DNA of 41,713 bases. Origin: a virus. The notes under the pieces are model-generated. The model had not been told where the DNA came from and did not search any database. It worked only from the letters and a program-made list of their open reading frames with translations. The position numbers and the translations under genes are program-made. Numbering within the stretch: position 1 is the stretch's first letter; the number at the start of each line of letters is the position of its first letter. Positions 10,601-19,345 of the stretch are shown in pieces. The stretch covers positions 3,466 to 45,178 of IMG/VR virus record IMGVR_UViG_3300029309_000080; one strand, 5' to 3'.

Positions 10601-13600
10601 TCTCAATCAGATATTTCTTGGTGTAAACGAGATCCTAGGGAAAAAGTCTTTAAGTGATGCTGAGATAGAGGCTGAAGTACTTAGTGTCTTGGATCACGAG
10701 ATGATTCACGCAGCTCGTCAGTTGGATTTGTTTACCACTAAAGAGTGGTCTCTGCTAAGTAACGCAGCTATAAACAAAGAGAAAGAAAATAATCAAACAT
10801 ATATAGATTGGGCTATAAAAAACTACAAGGACTTAACTAATGATCAGCAAATAGAAGAAGCTATTGCAGAGCTTGTAAGAGATGCGGTGGCAAACCCCAA
10901 GATTCTACAAGGAAAGCCAAGATCACTTGTTACGAGAGTTGTTGAGTTCTTCAGGAATCTTGTTTCTTCGTTGCGTAAAGAAGGATTTACTAGCGCAGAG
11001 GACATAGTAAACGCTATAACTTCTGGACGGATAGGGGCCAGAGAAAGAACACAAAGAACAGAAAGAGAAACAAGAAGAAGAATATTCCGTGATGTCAAAG
11101 CAGCAGAGGAAAGAGGGCAGACAAAAGTTGCATTAGGCGCTGAAGCAGAAGCTCTTGCCGAAGAAACAGGTGCTGGTCAACAGATACCAGACTTTGTTGA
11201 GTCAGGCATTGCTCAAGACGCAGAGGAAGTCTATACGGCAGATGTCGTAAACTTTAGCCGCAAATCCAAGCCAATGAGAGAGCCTGACAACGTAGTAAAG
11301 GCATACAAGCTATTTACTTACAAAGACGGACAGATTTATCCGCTGTTTGTTGAGGGCGCTACCCCGATCCCGGTTGGTGAGTGGATAAAGGCAACAGACC
11401 CAAGGACGGAAGGAGCTAAAGGTTTCTTCATGGGAGCAAATGGAAAACCTTATGTAAAAGCAACAACAGGCGGCAGGGTAAATGTAGAGCCAGAAGAGGC
11501 TCAAAGGTTGTTTGAGCTTGGGGTTATAAAAAGCCCAGATGTCAAAGCAATACAGGGCGTAGCTTTCAGGCCGGGATTTCATTCGGGCGATTTACCTATG
11601 GCCCCACACATAGGCGGCAAGACCAGAAAAAATCTTTCTAAGCCAGATTTTAGAAAAGACGATCAAGTGTGGGCAGAGATAGAGGTTCCAGCAGATGTTG
11701 ATTGGCAATCTGTAGCGAATGCAAACGCCAGAGCAAAGAAAGATGGGACAATCGATGTATCAACGGCAGACATAACTGATCAAATGCCAGAGAACGGTTA
11801 CTACCGTTACAAAACCAACCCGAACATGTTTGAAAATTGGATGATTAGTGGCGGTATCAAGGTCACTAAAATCCTCACAGACAAGGAATCTAGAGCTATA
11901 TCTGCAAAAGCCGGTGTATCTGATTTGCCCAGGCGGGAAGGTTATGTAGACCCAATCGATGTTGGCGGCTTGATGCTGTCAAAACGGCCCCTAGAAGAGA
12001 TGGGTAAAGCAGAAAGTATGGGCATGACCAACACTGACATCATGCCAACAGAAGAAGATGTCGAGGCCATGAAGAACAACACCTACAAGCCAGAGCGCAA
12101 GAGGACGCTTGTAGAAGCTGCAACATTCCTACAAGAGAAGTGGGAAAGAGCCACAGGAAGAACGACTCCCTTTGAATACACAGAAGAAAACATATCCATA
12201 ATATCAGACATGCTTGCCACAGAAGCTTTGTCTGCCCTTGATAGGGATGGCAATGCGATTGGTTGGTACGACAGAAAGATTAAGTCTGCCAAAGACATTA
12301 TGCGCTTGGTAGATCCAAGGATAATGAAGTCAAAAGAAAACGAGGCTCTGTTTGATTTCTTGCTTGCTGTGACCTCTAACGGACAGGCTGTTGTAGATAA
12401 CTTTAAGATTGCTAACGATTTGTTTAGCTCTTACATGAAGAACAAAAAGCTGCCAGAGACAAAGGCTCAGTTCGATCTTGGTGGTGAGCGTAACGAAGCC
12501 ATGCTACAGGCCTTTAAGTTTTACAACGCTTACGAAAACCTAAGGAAGACATCGAATCAATTCGATCAGCCAATATATGAGTTCCTTGATCAAGATGTAA
12601 AAGTCAGGGATTTGAGGGAGGTTGCCGAAGAGTTCAACAGACAGGCTGGCTATGAAGCAATGGTCATACCATCTGCTGAGGGTGCTAATGTAGATGTAAA
12701 AGTTAGCTATATACTAGGGCCTAAGATAGGCCAAGGTTTCTACCAAAACATCAGGGGGAACTATGATCCTCTTACGATGGATATATGGTGGATGAGGATG
12801 TGGAACAGGGCTGTTGGAAGGCCCTTCGAGACAGCAAAAGAGCTGCAACCAAGAAGAGATGAGCTTGCCAATCTATTCAAAAAAGTTGGTGGTCTGCCAA
12901 AGAAACTAATCAAAGAGGTTGAAGCAGGTTATCCCCAGACGATTCAAGAGATAACAGAAGACCCGGATCTTATGGATTCTTTTATCAGAGATGTAGAGAA
13001 GAGATATCAGAAGTTCTACAAGGAATACAAAGAGAAGAACGGGGTCAATCATCAAAAGCCTGATGTATTTAAGAAGACAGGCACATTTGTAAAGAACCTA
13101 AAGCCTCAGTTGCAAGCCACACCAAAGGGTGTAGAAGAAAGGGCTTACATGCGAGAGGTTGTTAAGGCTACCCAGCAAAGGTTGAAGGAAAGAAACTACG
13201 ATATTAGTACGGCAGATTTTCAGGCCCTCATGTGGTATCCTGAGAAGCAGTTGTTCCGAGCCTTGGGTGTACAGCCTGGAAGAGGATCTGATAACGACTA
13301 TCTAGATGCAGCAGTGATACTTGCTGAAAGCAAAGGAGTTCCAAGTGGCAAAATTGAAAAAGCACTCAGGGAGTCAGAGAGAAGAAGGGGCGCTAGTGAC
13401 CCAAGTCCCAGAGGGGCAGATGGAGGGCTTCGTGAAGCTCCTCCAAGAAAAACTACAAAGCAGACCGGCGAAGCCTTCACGCTCCCAGCAACAAAGCTAA
13501 AACCAAAGAAGATACCTGAGGGGGTAGCAGAGAGGGTAGCGGAAGAAAACCTAGAGAAAGCAGAAACCGCACCTGTTGGGGATGTTCCCTTAGTAAATCC

Positions 13601-16325
13601 AAAGTCATCCGCATACTCACAAGCAGTTGCAAAAGACCCAAGCAAGGGTCAGAAACTAGACCCCGGTGATGATGTCTTGTTCTCTAGAGGTAACGGCCCA
13701 GACATAAACCCGGTACAACAAGCCGCAATAAACAGAGTATCTCAAGAGATACCCACTGACACACCGGGGCAGACATATCTTAACGTCCTCAATCAGGGTT
13801 CGTTCAATAAGAAGTTCACCCAGCTTAAACAAAAAGCAGTCAATAGATACGCTCAGGTAGAGAACTATGAAAAGAAAGGGGCGTTAGGCCCTAGACTTGC
13901 AGACTCTTCTGCTCTTGCCGCCTTGTTATTTGCTGACAGATCAAACGCTATTACAGCCGCCGCATTACAATACGGAGTGCCTGTCTACAAAAACGGACTA
14001 GTCAAGGTAGTAGACTTTGAGCACAGGAACGATAGGGGCGAAGTAAAGCAGTACAATGGACTAATAGATTTGATGTCCATGCTGTATACAAAAGAGCATG
14101 GATCTCTTGAGCAGATAGCGCAGTCATATGCCATAGCGAAGAGAGCGGAAAGGCTAAAGGCGAGAGGGTTGCAGGTTCCCGGTTCAGATGCGGATCACGC
14201 ACAGAATATCAAAACAGCAGAGTCATTCTTAGACGCAGACGGTAACTCTATAATCAAGGACTGGTATAACGCATGGCAAGCCTATAACTCTTATACCATC
14301 AAGTTCCTCAAAGACACCGGGATGTTAAACGAACAGACGGCAGAAGCTTGGAGGTTGCAGTCTGACTACATACCTTTTTACAGGCAGCTAGAGGGTTCTG
14401 CCTTCCCTAATGTTCCAAATGTGTTTGGTGGCTTAACATCAAGCAGTGAACTCAAAGCCATCAGGGGCAGTGAGAAGGCTCTTAACGTGCCTATGCTGGA
14501 GGCCATAACTCTAAACTTAAATGCCGCTATAACTATGGGCATGAAGAACGTGGCCCAGCAAAGGCTAATAAGAGATATGAATAGTATTGGCCTAGCTAGA
14601 GAGGTTGGCAAAGGAGAGAAAACAGCAGGACAAAATGTTGTGTCTTTCAAGGTTGGAGGAAAGAAAAGAAACTTCTATGTTGATGACCCGCTTGTGTACG
14701 AGTCATTAACTATTGAACCAGCATCAGGTGTCGAGAGAACTCTAACAAACATCTTTGGAGCACCAGCAAGATTTTTAAGAGAGATGGTTACCAGAGAGCC
14801 TGGGTTTGTCATAGCAAACATGCTTAGAGATTCTCTCTCTGCATTTACCACATCTGGTTCAAACTTTATTCCTATCTTAGATACGCTAAGAGGTTTCCTC
14901 AGTGGGATGGAGAAGCTGGAAAAAACTGGTGTTGTTGGTGGATATGATTACAAGAATGACCCACAGAATATTGGTGAATTTGCAGGAAAGATATTAGGAC
15001 AAAGAAACAAAAACATAGGATCAAACAATTACTTTGTTAACGGTGTTAAGAAGCTTTGGGATATCACCGGACATGCATCGACGCTATCTGATGCGGCAAC
15101 AAGAAACGCAGTATATGAAGACGTATTAGCAAGAACAGGGAACGAAGCAGAAGCAACATTCCAAGCGATGGAGGTGCTGAACTTTGGCAGAAGGGGAAGC
15201 AACCCTGTGATGAGAGTCATAGCTGCAACAACGCCGTTCTTGAATGCCAGAATACAGGGATTGGATGTATTAGCCAGAGCTGCCGCTGGCACTAACTCAG
15301 CTAATCGAGATCTATCTAGAGGCAAGGTCGCTGCTTCATTCCTAGCCAGAGGCGGGATACTGGCCGCATTGACCATGTATTACTACACGATGGTTAGCGA
15401 TGATGAGCAATACGAAGAACAAACAGAAGAGATAAAAGATAACTATTGGATAATCCCCAGAGAATCTGGAATACCATTTAAGATACCTATTCCTTTTGAG
15501 GTGGGACTGATATTTAAGACCATACCAGAGCGTATAATGGATTCTTACCACAAAGGGACCACTGCCAGGGAAGCGCAGCAGTCAGCAATGAGAGCTGTTA
15601 CCGGGACGCTAGCGGTGCAATTTCCTCAGGCCATAACACCTTTGCTTGAGGCTTACACAAACTATGATCAGTACAGGGGAAGGCCTGTAACTCCTGTCTA
15701 CATAGACTCAAGAGGAGAAGAAGGCCTACAGCAGCTAGCCAGCACAACAGAGATAGCCAAAGCTATTGGCGCTAAGACTGGCATGAGTCCCATTAAGATC
15801 GACCATCTGATAAAGGGATATACAGGAACTATAGGTGGTTATGTTCTGTCTGAAGCTGACAGATTATTAAGAAGCACGACAATACAGGGAGACAACAGAA
15901 ATGTGCTGCCAGCAAGAGATGCTACCCAGTATCCAATAGCAAGAAGATTCTTTGGTTCAGAGTTTGGTGGTGGTGTTAAAGAAGACTTCTATGAGATGTA
16001 TGACTATGTCAGGAGGCTTGATGAGTCAGTTAAGTCTCTCTATGAAGCTGGCAGAGGTGACGAGGTTGATGCCTTCATACTTGGCAGAGAAGAGTTGGTT
16101 GGTGGATCAAAAGCCCTCAGGAAAGTTTCAGACAGGCTAGCAAAGGTCAGAAGGATGAGAAGAAAGGTTCTCGAATCTGACATGAGCGCGGAAGAGAAGC
16201 AAGAATACATTAGAGAGCTAAACATAAGCGAAAGATATATTTTAGAAGTTGTTCCCGAACTACAAAAAATGTTCAAGATACCAACTTATACAGAGGATAT
16301 ATCAAGAAGAATGTTTGGTGGGTGA
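7668..16325 (+). CDS. giant polyvalent (ejection-type) protein, 2,885 aa
   Basis: The largest gene, starting at the ATG in TAATG. Modules visible in order: an N-terminal segment (PTYTIRDIETGESLRVTG) with small hydrophobic helices to about residue 290; charged linkers; a metallopeptidase-like motif H1010-E-M-I-H1014 preceded by an acidic helix; a conserved block at about 1208-1430 (YPLFVE, RPGFHSGDLPMAPHIGGK, VWAEIEVPADVDWQ, NGYYRYKTNP) seen in other phage polyvalent proteins; a block at about 1510-1800 with DPLTMDIWWMRMWNR and a later FQALMWYPEKQLF; and a C-terminal region from about 2370 (TREPGFVIANMLRDS, TPFLNARIQGLDVLARAA) resembling the large polyvalent protein domain LPD38, with a hydrophobic segment near 2558-2576. 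Such proteins are thought to be packaged and injected with DNA. Position and size parallel T7 gp16. The individual activities are inference. Confidence 0.75.
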   Translation: MPTYTIRDIETGESLRVTGAEPPSPEDAEELFQNYYESKRTTGGQLFETVKGAGRGFANAFLTAGEGLAELADAATDFVGAEDLIDSGEDNALVKAAREGRAAVDEAMGADSAYRDTWATKFGEGLGSFASFFTPAGAIKLLGMAGKGATALKATGMGSLAAGTGAGEAAQRIEAARDRGIEVTDDQENLAVLGGTVVGFSELITPSRLLKRISGKGDKLPSGIKERLSSALRSGTEEGLQEVSASIAQDAIQKNVYDPNFEIAGGNLFEEFTIGGAIGAGADLVLNAAAGRRNNAANASAFESEKKIREQQDQAIKDRENILSQDLEIQKTLDAEQRLQAEADRESNRILAEQSKQIDPSQIDEPVGKKITPSIRTGSRYVSMVDTTDGTTFQAEERVRVRNQGKPNETTTTFVNVPDKGEIITSVNGQAVPAAQSGFQVITAVEPSESILSSSPQDRMLAYAQHISRTMGDSFPSGNNMFTVKLPQDYGGKQVDATTLKDGAPVFLVEDSKGNRYGKPLQTSEEAFALAGHLNTQIINNNVYAAGDAAIKTSGQSYNESQINSLQRYNFAANHPDSNTYSAPAVDGAAETTQDRGFDELANVKDLMAEGVSPRNMTASQRINAKRMRKGLPPTKTFTIQEVKSVLNDQQLYNLTDTRLNGLPETETYKAGLSKNGNPVVYSSAGETLQGRPLTTLEKDAAIKNNPKKKPPKIVRFKTQADAIAYSNQLNNTTNRSAVNKGVMRNVNADLKGLQQLLKSKNITSEVGSPEVRYLAKQITGSPKPLSSQTEANQRLFYQKIRSLPRFDRPTKLPLFKEKKYTGAQFRAALSRYQKTNNLDNAVSAAGIAPQTAAAKDLKRDISSQTIDPVVTETVTEEVAVDTAAPLALPAPRKLENLRKSIKERMTKYGLKDVAVNLDNALNTAARGADGQLYYGIRPAREGDAESILVGGSQGSGRFAFATDIDPEGRAQAYYSRSLNQIFLGVNEILGKKSLSDAEIEAEVLSVLDHEMIHAARQLDLFTTKEWSLLSNAAINKEKENNQTYIDWAIKNYKDLTNDQQIEEAIAELVRDAVANPKILQGKPRSLVTRVVEFFRNLVSSLRKEGFTSAEDIVNAITSGRIGARERTQRTERETRRRIFRDVKAAEERGQTKVALGAEAEALAEETGAGQQIPDFVESGIAQDAEEVYTADVVNFSRKSKPMREPDNVVKAYKLFTYKDGQIYPLFVEGATPIPVGEWIKATDPRTEGAKGFFMGANGKPYVKATTGGRVNVEPEEAQRLFELGVIKSPDVKAIQGVAFRPGFHSGDLPMAPHIGGKTRKNLSKPDFRKDDQVWAEIEVPADVDWQSVANANARAKKDGTIDVSTADITDQMPENGYYRYKTNPNMFENWMISGGIKVTKILTDKESRAISAKAGVSDLPRREGYVDPIDVGGLMLSKRPLEEMGKAESMGMTNTDIMPTEEDVEAMKNNTYKPERKRTLVEAATFLQEKWERATGRTTPFEYTEENISIISDMLATEALSALDRDGNAIGWYDRKIKSAKDIMRLVDPRIMKSKENEALFDFLLAVTSNGQAVVDNFKIANDLFSSYMKNKKLPETKAQFDLGGERNEAMLQAFKFYNAYENLRKTSNQFDQPIYEFLDQDVKVRDLREVAEEFNRQAGYEAMVIPSAEGANVDVKVSYILGPKIGQGFYQNIRGNYDPLTMDIWWMRMWNRAVGRPFETAKELQPRRDELANLFKKVGGLPKKLIKEVEAGYPQTIQEITEDPDLMDSFIRDVEKRYQKFYKEYKEKNGVNHQKPDVFKKTGTFVKNLKPQLQATPKGVEERAYMREVVKATQQRLKERNYDISTADFQALMWYPEKQLFRALGVQPGRGSDNDYLDAAVILAESKGVPSGKIEKALRESERRRGASDPSPRGADGGLREAPPRKTTKQTGEAFTLPATKLKPKKIPEGVAERVAEENLEKAETAPVGDVPLVNPKSSAYSQAVAKDPSKGQKLDPGDDVLFSRGNGPDINPVQQAAINRVSQEIPTDTPGQTYLNVLNQGSFNKKFTQLKQKAVNRYAQVENYEKKGALGPRLADSSALAALLFADRSNAITAAALQYGVPVYKNGLVKVVDFEHRNDRGEVKQYNGLIDLMSMLYTKEHGSLEQIAQSYAIAKRAERLKARGLQVPGSDADHAQNIKTAESFLDADGNSIIKDWYNAWQAYNSYTIKFLKDTGMLNEQTAEAWRLQSDYIPFYRQLEGSAFPNVPNVFGGLTSSSELKAIRGSEKALNVPMLEAITLNLNAAITMGMKNVAQQRLIRDMNSIGLAREVGKGEKTAGQNVVSFKVGGKKRNFYVDDPLVYESLTIEPASGVERTLTNIFGAPARFLREMVTREPGFVIANMLRDSLSAFTTSGSNFIPILDTLRGFLSGMEKLEKTGVVGGYDYKNDPQNIGEFAGKILGQRNKNIGSNNYFVNGVKKLWDITGHASTLSDAATRNAVYEDVLARTGNEAEATFQAMEVLNFGRRGSNPVMRVIAATTPFLNARIQGLDVLARAAAGTNSANRDLSRGKVAASFLARGGILAALTMYYYTMVSDDEQYEEQTEEIKDNYWIIPRESGIPFKIPIPFEVGLIFKTIPERIMDSYHKGTTAREAQQSAMRAVTGTLAVQFPQAITPLLEAYTNYDQYRGRPVTPVYIDSRGEEGLQQLASTTEIAKAIGAKTGMSPIKIDHLIKGYTGTIGGYVLSEADRLLRSTTIQGDNRNVLPARDATQYPIARRFFGSEFGGGVKEDFYEMYDYVRRLDESVKSLYEAGRGDEVDAFILGREELVGGSKALRKVSDRLAKVRRMRRKVLESDMSAEEKQEYIRELNISERYILEVVPELQKMFKIPTYTEDISRRMFGG

Positions 16326-16562
16326 CTCCGGTTTTTCTTTTATTGTCATTCTGCCAGCCGACATAAACTCCAACTGATCTCTAATATTGGCTTCTCTCTG
16401 ATTAGTCTTCCGTATGCAAACCCCCTCAAGGTTTTGTTTCTCTATGCACTCCAGATAAAAGGGCAGCGTCTGTAAATCTTTCAAACTGACAGCCTGAAAT
16501 ATCTTCATGTCAGGCCTACCCTTGTCATCAATAAAACTAATCATTATTTCCATGTTCTTCAT
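16302..16562 (-). CDS. small hypothetical protein, last gene of replication operon
   Basis: An 86-residue protein. I chose the start at MKNMEIMISF because the sequence GGGGAG lies five bases upstream; a longer frame exists but has no ribosome binding site. The protein has a short beta-strand start (EIMISFIDDKG) and a charged C-terminus. Its last 24 bases overlap the 3' end of the giant gene on the opposite strand, so the two transcription units converge tail to tail with no room for a terminator. No family recognised. Confidence 0.55.
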   Translation of the reverse strand: MKNMEIMISFIDDKGRPDMKIFQAVSLKDLQTLPFYLECIEKQNLEGVCIRKTNQREANIRDQLEFMSAGRMTIKEKPESPTKHSS

Positions 16563-16589
16563 AGCAACTCCCCTAAAACCCCGCCTTTG

Positions 16590-16915
16590 ACCACACGGAC
16601 GGGAACGTGCTACTGGTATGATCCTGTGACAGACCAGAGCCACAAGATCACCTGGTCAAACTTGCGGTAGTTGATGCAGTTGGTTGCACGAAAAAACCCT
16701 GCGTGGAACAACGCTTCACCACACCTTATCTTTAATTTGCAGTGCCAAACCCTACTAACTTGGTTTAAACACTGCTGGAGGCCTCTGACGCTACCGCTCA
16801 CCAGAGGTTCTTTACCCCACGCTTTTGCCAGCTTCGACCAGACCTGGCTGGCGCAGGTTGTGTCAGCGATGTAAGTCGCCCCGGTCTCCTGCTTCTAGGC
16901 GAGGCTAGCAGGAAG
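16590..16915. other. hairpin-rich intergenic region, candidate structured RNA
   Basis: About 375 bases (16563-16937) without a convincing gene. The segment holds a run of inverted repeats in series: GACCAG/CTGGTC at 16632-16637 and 16652-16657; GTTGCACG pairing with CGTG plus CAAC at 16683-16690 and 16702-16712; GCAGTG/CACTGC at 16739-16744 and 16770-16775 enclosing AAACC/GGTTT; CCTCTG/CAGAGG at 16782-16787 and 16802-16807; GCCAGC/GCTGGC at 16827-16832 and 16847-16852; TCCTGCT/AGCAGGA at 16887-16893 and 16907-16913. Short ORFs on both strands are broken and lack binding sites. The strand cannot be decided because pairing works on both; the flanking genes are read on the minus strand. It may be a non-coding RNA or long structured leader. 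Confidence 0.5.
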
Positions 16916-16937
16916 CCCTTGGAAGGAGAAATGTGAG

Positions 16938-17291
16938 TTAACTCCCCGCCTGTTCGTAGTAATCTGGCCCAAGCTCTTCCATGTTGGTTGCGCTTTGATG
17001 CTCAGACACCTGTTCTCTCGTTCTAAAGAATCCATCATACTGCGGAAACTTTTTCATAAAAGCTCTCGAATAGAAAGCTCTGTAGTTATTGTTTAGTTTG
17101 AAGCTCACAACTCCATCACCGCCAGTGTCCTTCTCCCAACGAATCCTCTCAAAGATTGCATTGACTGAGTAATTGTTAAAACCTAGGTCTATCTTCTCCT
17201 TTGTAAACTTAACAAATAGATACCATACGTCAGGATGATTCTCGTGAAACAACTTCACTTGCTCACGCATTTCCTCTTTGCGACTTTGCAT
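16938..17291 (-). CDS. conserved phage protein of unknown function
   Basis: A 117-residue protein with AGGAG eight bases before its ATG. The sequence pattern FHENHPDVWYLFVKFTKE, YSVNAIFERIRW, FKLNNNYRAFYSRAFMKKFP and FFRTREQ belongs to a widespread family of small phage and prophage proteins found near replication and recombination genes; no activity is established that I know of. It is basic and helical, consistent with nucleic acid binding, but that is inference. Its start is coupled to the NinB-like gene upstream. Confidence 0.65.
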   Translation of the reverse strand: MQSRKEEMREQVKLFHENHPDVWYLFVKFTKEKIDLGFNNYSVNAIFERIRWEKDTGGDGVVSFKLNNNYRAFYSRAFMKKFPQYDGFFRTREQVSEHQSATNMEELGPDYYEQAGS

Positions 17292-17704
17292 TATTGTTGC
17301 TCCTGCGCTGCCGGTACAATGAACCCCATTTCTGCTGCGGTCATAACCAGAGTGTCTATCAGCTCTGAGTAGTTACTTCGACTGGTGTCGCCGCTGCGCT
17401 TGAGAGGTCTACGCCTTATCCCAAATTTAGTTAATCTTTCCTCACTGCCAAACGCTTTACACAAAAGCTCTTCATGCAGCTCGTCTGGAGTCATACCGCA
17501 AAACTTAGCAAACTCACCAGCCCATTTACGGTAATACCTTTCCTGGTTGTTGGTTCTATGCTTCTTCATGGGGCCAAGCTCTATTGCGAGACCCCCGTCA
17601 CACGTTAGAAGAGTATCCAGAACCTCCTGAGTCCGGGCGGGGCAGATGGAGCACAACACTCCAATCAGTTCCCCGATCTTAGATTTCTCTACCTCTATCC
17701 TCAA
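17291..17704 (-). CDS. NinB-like recombination mediator (tentative)
   Basis: A 137-residue protein. The only usable start is a TTG that overlaps the stop of the SSB-like gene, suggesting coupled translation. The pattern HRTNNQERYYRKWAGEFAKFCGMTPDELHEELL followed by SNYSELIDTLVMTAAEMG resembles the NinB/lambda Orf family, where an N-x-x-x-x-R/K-x-W helix and a C-terminal Ser-rich helix recur. Those proteins help load recombinases on SSB-coated DNA. Adjacent SSB-like and Sak genes fit this role. Similarity is moderate and was judged by eye. Confidence 0.45.
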   Translation of the reverse strand: MRIEVEKSKIGELIGVLCSICPARTQEVLDTLLTCDGGLAIELGPMKKHRTNNQERYYRKWAGEFAKFCGMTPDELHEELLCKAFGSEERLTKFGIRRRPLKRSGDTSRSNYSELIDTLVMTAAEMGFIVPAAQEQQ

Positions 17705-18045
17705 AACGGTATGTCATCCTCGAACTCGTCCTTCTCCTCAGGCTGTAACACCTCAGACGTACTGACATCTTCGGGTTTGGGTATATAAACCTCACTGCTA
17801 AGAGAAATGTACCTGCTCCCATCCTTACCCACGTTGTCCCAGCCAGATAGATCTATCCTGATCTCAAAATCGTAATCAGGATTCTCTTTCTTCTGTCTTG
17901 CTAGAAATAACAGAGCTTGGAGCTGTTCTCTACTAATCTTAACGTTACCCCGGAGATCAGGTTGTTCATTCTTTTTCTTGAACTTATTAGCCCCAAGGTA
18001 GCCCTTATCTTTAGGGCCGTAGTCACCGAAATTAAAATCAGCCAT
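17701..18045 (-). CDS. single-stranded DNA-binding-like protein
   Basis: A 114-residue protein with a near-perfect AGGAGG six bases before ATG. The body (DLRGNVKISREQLQALLFL, DFEIRIDLSGWDNVGKDGSRYISL) looks like a small OB-type fold, and the C-terminus ends DEFEDDIPF, the acidic tail with terminal Phe through which SSB proteins recruit partners. It overlaps the Sak gene upstream by eight bases. Together with Sak, the nuclease and NinB-like protein it forms a phage recombination set. Function is well supported by the tail and the context, but not proven. Confidence 0.65.
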   Translation of the reverse strand: MADFNFGDYGPKDKGYLGANKFKKKNEQPDLRGNVKISREQLQALLFLARQKKENPDYDFEIRIDLSGWDNVGKDGSRYISLSSEVYIPKPEDVSTSEVLQPEEKDEFEDDIPF

Positions 18046-18874
18046 TTGCTGCCTCCTTTTTCTTCTGTTGCTCTATGATTTTCTGGGATGCCAAGTCAAA
18101 CTCCTCCTGACCATACTTCTTCAGATACTCGCTGAAGTATTTATCTTTGGTTGCATCGTCGGTGATCTCACCCGTGAAAGCGTCCTTAAAGTTTATGAAA
18201 GCCTGTCGCTTAGACATGTAGGCCTTCAGTCGCTCGTATAGGTCCGGGTAGTTGTTGGCGATTTCATCTACCTGTTTCTTATTGTCTGACCAATTCTTTT
18301 TAAGAGTCTTTTTGTCATCCACAAAGTTTTCGATGGTCTGTATAAACGTATCTACAAACTTGGTTGCGTCCTCCTCTGACCAGGCCGGGGCTTCAGCTTT
18401 TGGCTCAGGTTTTTTTGCTTCTGGCTTTTTCACCTCTGGCTTCTTGGCCTCTTGCTTTGGAGCTTCTGGCTGTTCCTCATCGTTGCCGGGAGGTAGATCC
18501 TCACCTGCATAGATGTAGTGGCCCAGACCGAACATCGCCAAGCACTTCACCAGACAACGCATCTTGCTGTCACTCACATCCCTGCTGCTTGGATTGGCTA
18601 TCGCTTTGTTTTTGTAATCCATCACCGGGAGCCACATGGTTCTCTCTAAAGGTCCGTGTTCAGCAGGTATCCTGACTGCCACATGAACAGTCTGGGAACC
18701 ATCACTATGTGATTCCGTTTTCTGAAAGGTGTAGTAGGCATTCGGGAAATGATCCATGAATATGCCCCATGCCCATGCCCAGCTAAGATAGGTCAGCCCG
18801 TTCTTGCTCTCCGTGTGCTCCGTACAGTCTATTTCTTTTAAGGTTGACCAGACCTCTTGATATGTATGCTTCAC
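18038..18874 (-). CDS. Sak-type ssDNA annealing protein (DUF1071/Rad52-like)
   Basis: A 278-residue protein starting with GTG behind AGGAG. Residues 24-36 (KNGLTYLSWAWAW) and the following FPNAYYTF, then the segment DSKMRCLVKCLAMFGLGHYIYAGEDLP, are signatures of the Sak/DUF1071 single-strand annealing family related to Rad52. A low-complexity linker at about 134-165 has Lys-Pro-Glu repeats (KKPEVKKPEAKKPEPKAE), and the helical C-terminal part ends in a Lys-rich tail. It would anneal ssDNA made by the RecB-like nuclease encoded four genes upstream. High confidence in the family. Confidence 0.8.
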   Translation of the reverse strand: MKHTYQEVWSTLKEIDCTEHTESKNGLTYLSWAWAWGIFMDHFPNAYYTFQKTESHSDGSQTVHVAVRIPAEHGPLERTMWLPVMDYKNKAIANPSSRDVSDSKMRCLVKCLAMFGLGHYIYAGEDLPPGNDEEQPEAPKQEAKKPEVKKPEAKKPEPKAEAPAWSEEDATKFVDTFIQTIENFVDDKKTLKKNWSDNKKQVDEIANNYPDLYERLKAYMSKRQAFINFKDAFTGEITDDATKDKYFSEYLKKYGQEEFDLASQKIIEQQKKKEAANG

Positions 18875-18882
18875 GCCTTCTC

Positions 18883-19164
18883 CTAGTTTTGTGAACTGAA
18901 AGGATTCTTTTTGAATCCCGAAAATTTGTTTCTGTAATGCCGCTTGGGTATGTCGTAGTTCTTGTGGAGATCGTCCTCAAGAATTGTCACAACCTCGATA
19001 GGCTCCAACTCTTCGTACTGAACCATCGGCATCGCGCTTAGGAACCCCTTCTCCCATACGAAACTCGCTTGACCAAACTTAACCTCCATCTTGAGTCCCG
19101 GTATCTGCGCTATGGCAAAAACGCTTACCATCTTTTCGTAGGTATCTTTATCAGTGCCTAACAT
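18883..19164 (-). CDS. hypothetical protein
   Basis: A 93-residue protein beginning MLGTDKDTYEKMVSVF, in the recombination operon directly before the Sak gene. It has predicted beta strands (LKMEVKFGQASFVWEKG) and a basic C-terminus (KRHYRNKFSGFKKNPF). No family recognised. The start overlaps the end of the upstream gene by 14 bases, supporting coexpression. Confidence 0.55.
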   Translation of the reverse strand: MLGTDKDTYEKMVSVFAIAQIPGLKMEVKFGQASFVWEKGFLSAMPMVQYEELEPIEVVTILEDDLHKNYDIPKRHYRNKFSGFKKNPFSSQN

Positions 19165-19345
19165 GTGTGTATGCCTCCCAGATGTTTAGGGGTGAGAACT
19201 GGATGTCAAAGTGTTCCTGGCTTAGGCCTACCTCGCCGCAAAAATGCTCACACTCCTCCATGTCCCGGAACAATCCGTGTGTTGTAATAGAATCGTCCTC
19301 CAGGTTTCTAACCCAGACCACATAGACGCTTGGTCCTTCACTCAT
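19151..19345 (-). CDS. hypothetical protein
   Basis: A 64-residue acidic protein (VYVVWVRNLEDDSITTHGLF, EECEHFCGEVGLS). It overlaps both neighbouring genes, as expected for a compact phage operon. No domain recognised; composition suggests a small soluble alpha/beta fold. Confidence 0.5.
   Translation of the reverse strand: MSEGPSVYVVWVRNLEDDSITTHGLFRDMEECEHFCGEVGLSQEHFDIQFSPLNIWEAYTHVRH

Noticed and set aside
16610-16874. ORFs on both strands in the hairpin-rich region
   Set aside because: They lack ribosome binding sites, have unnatural composition and overlap several perfect inverted repeats.
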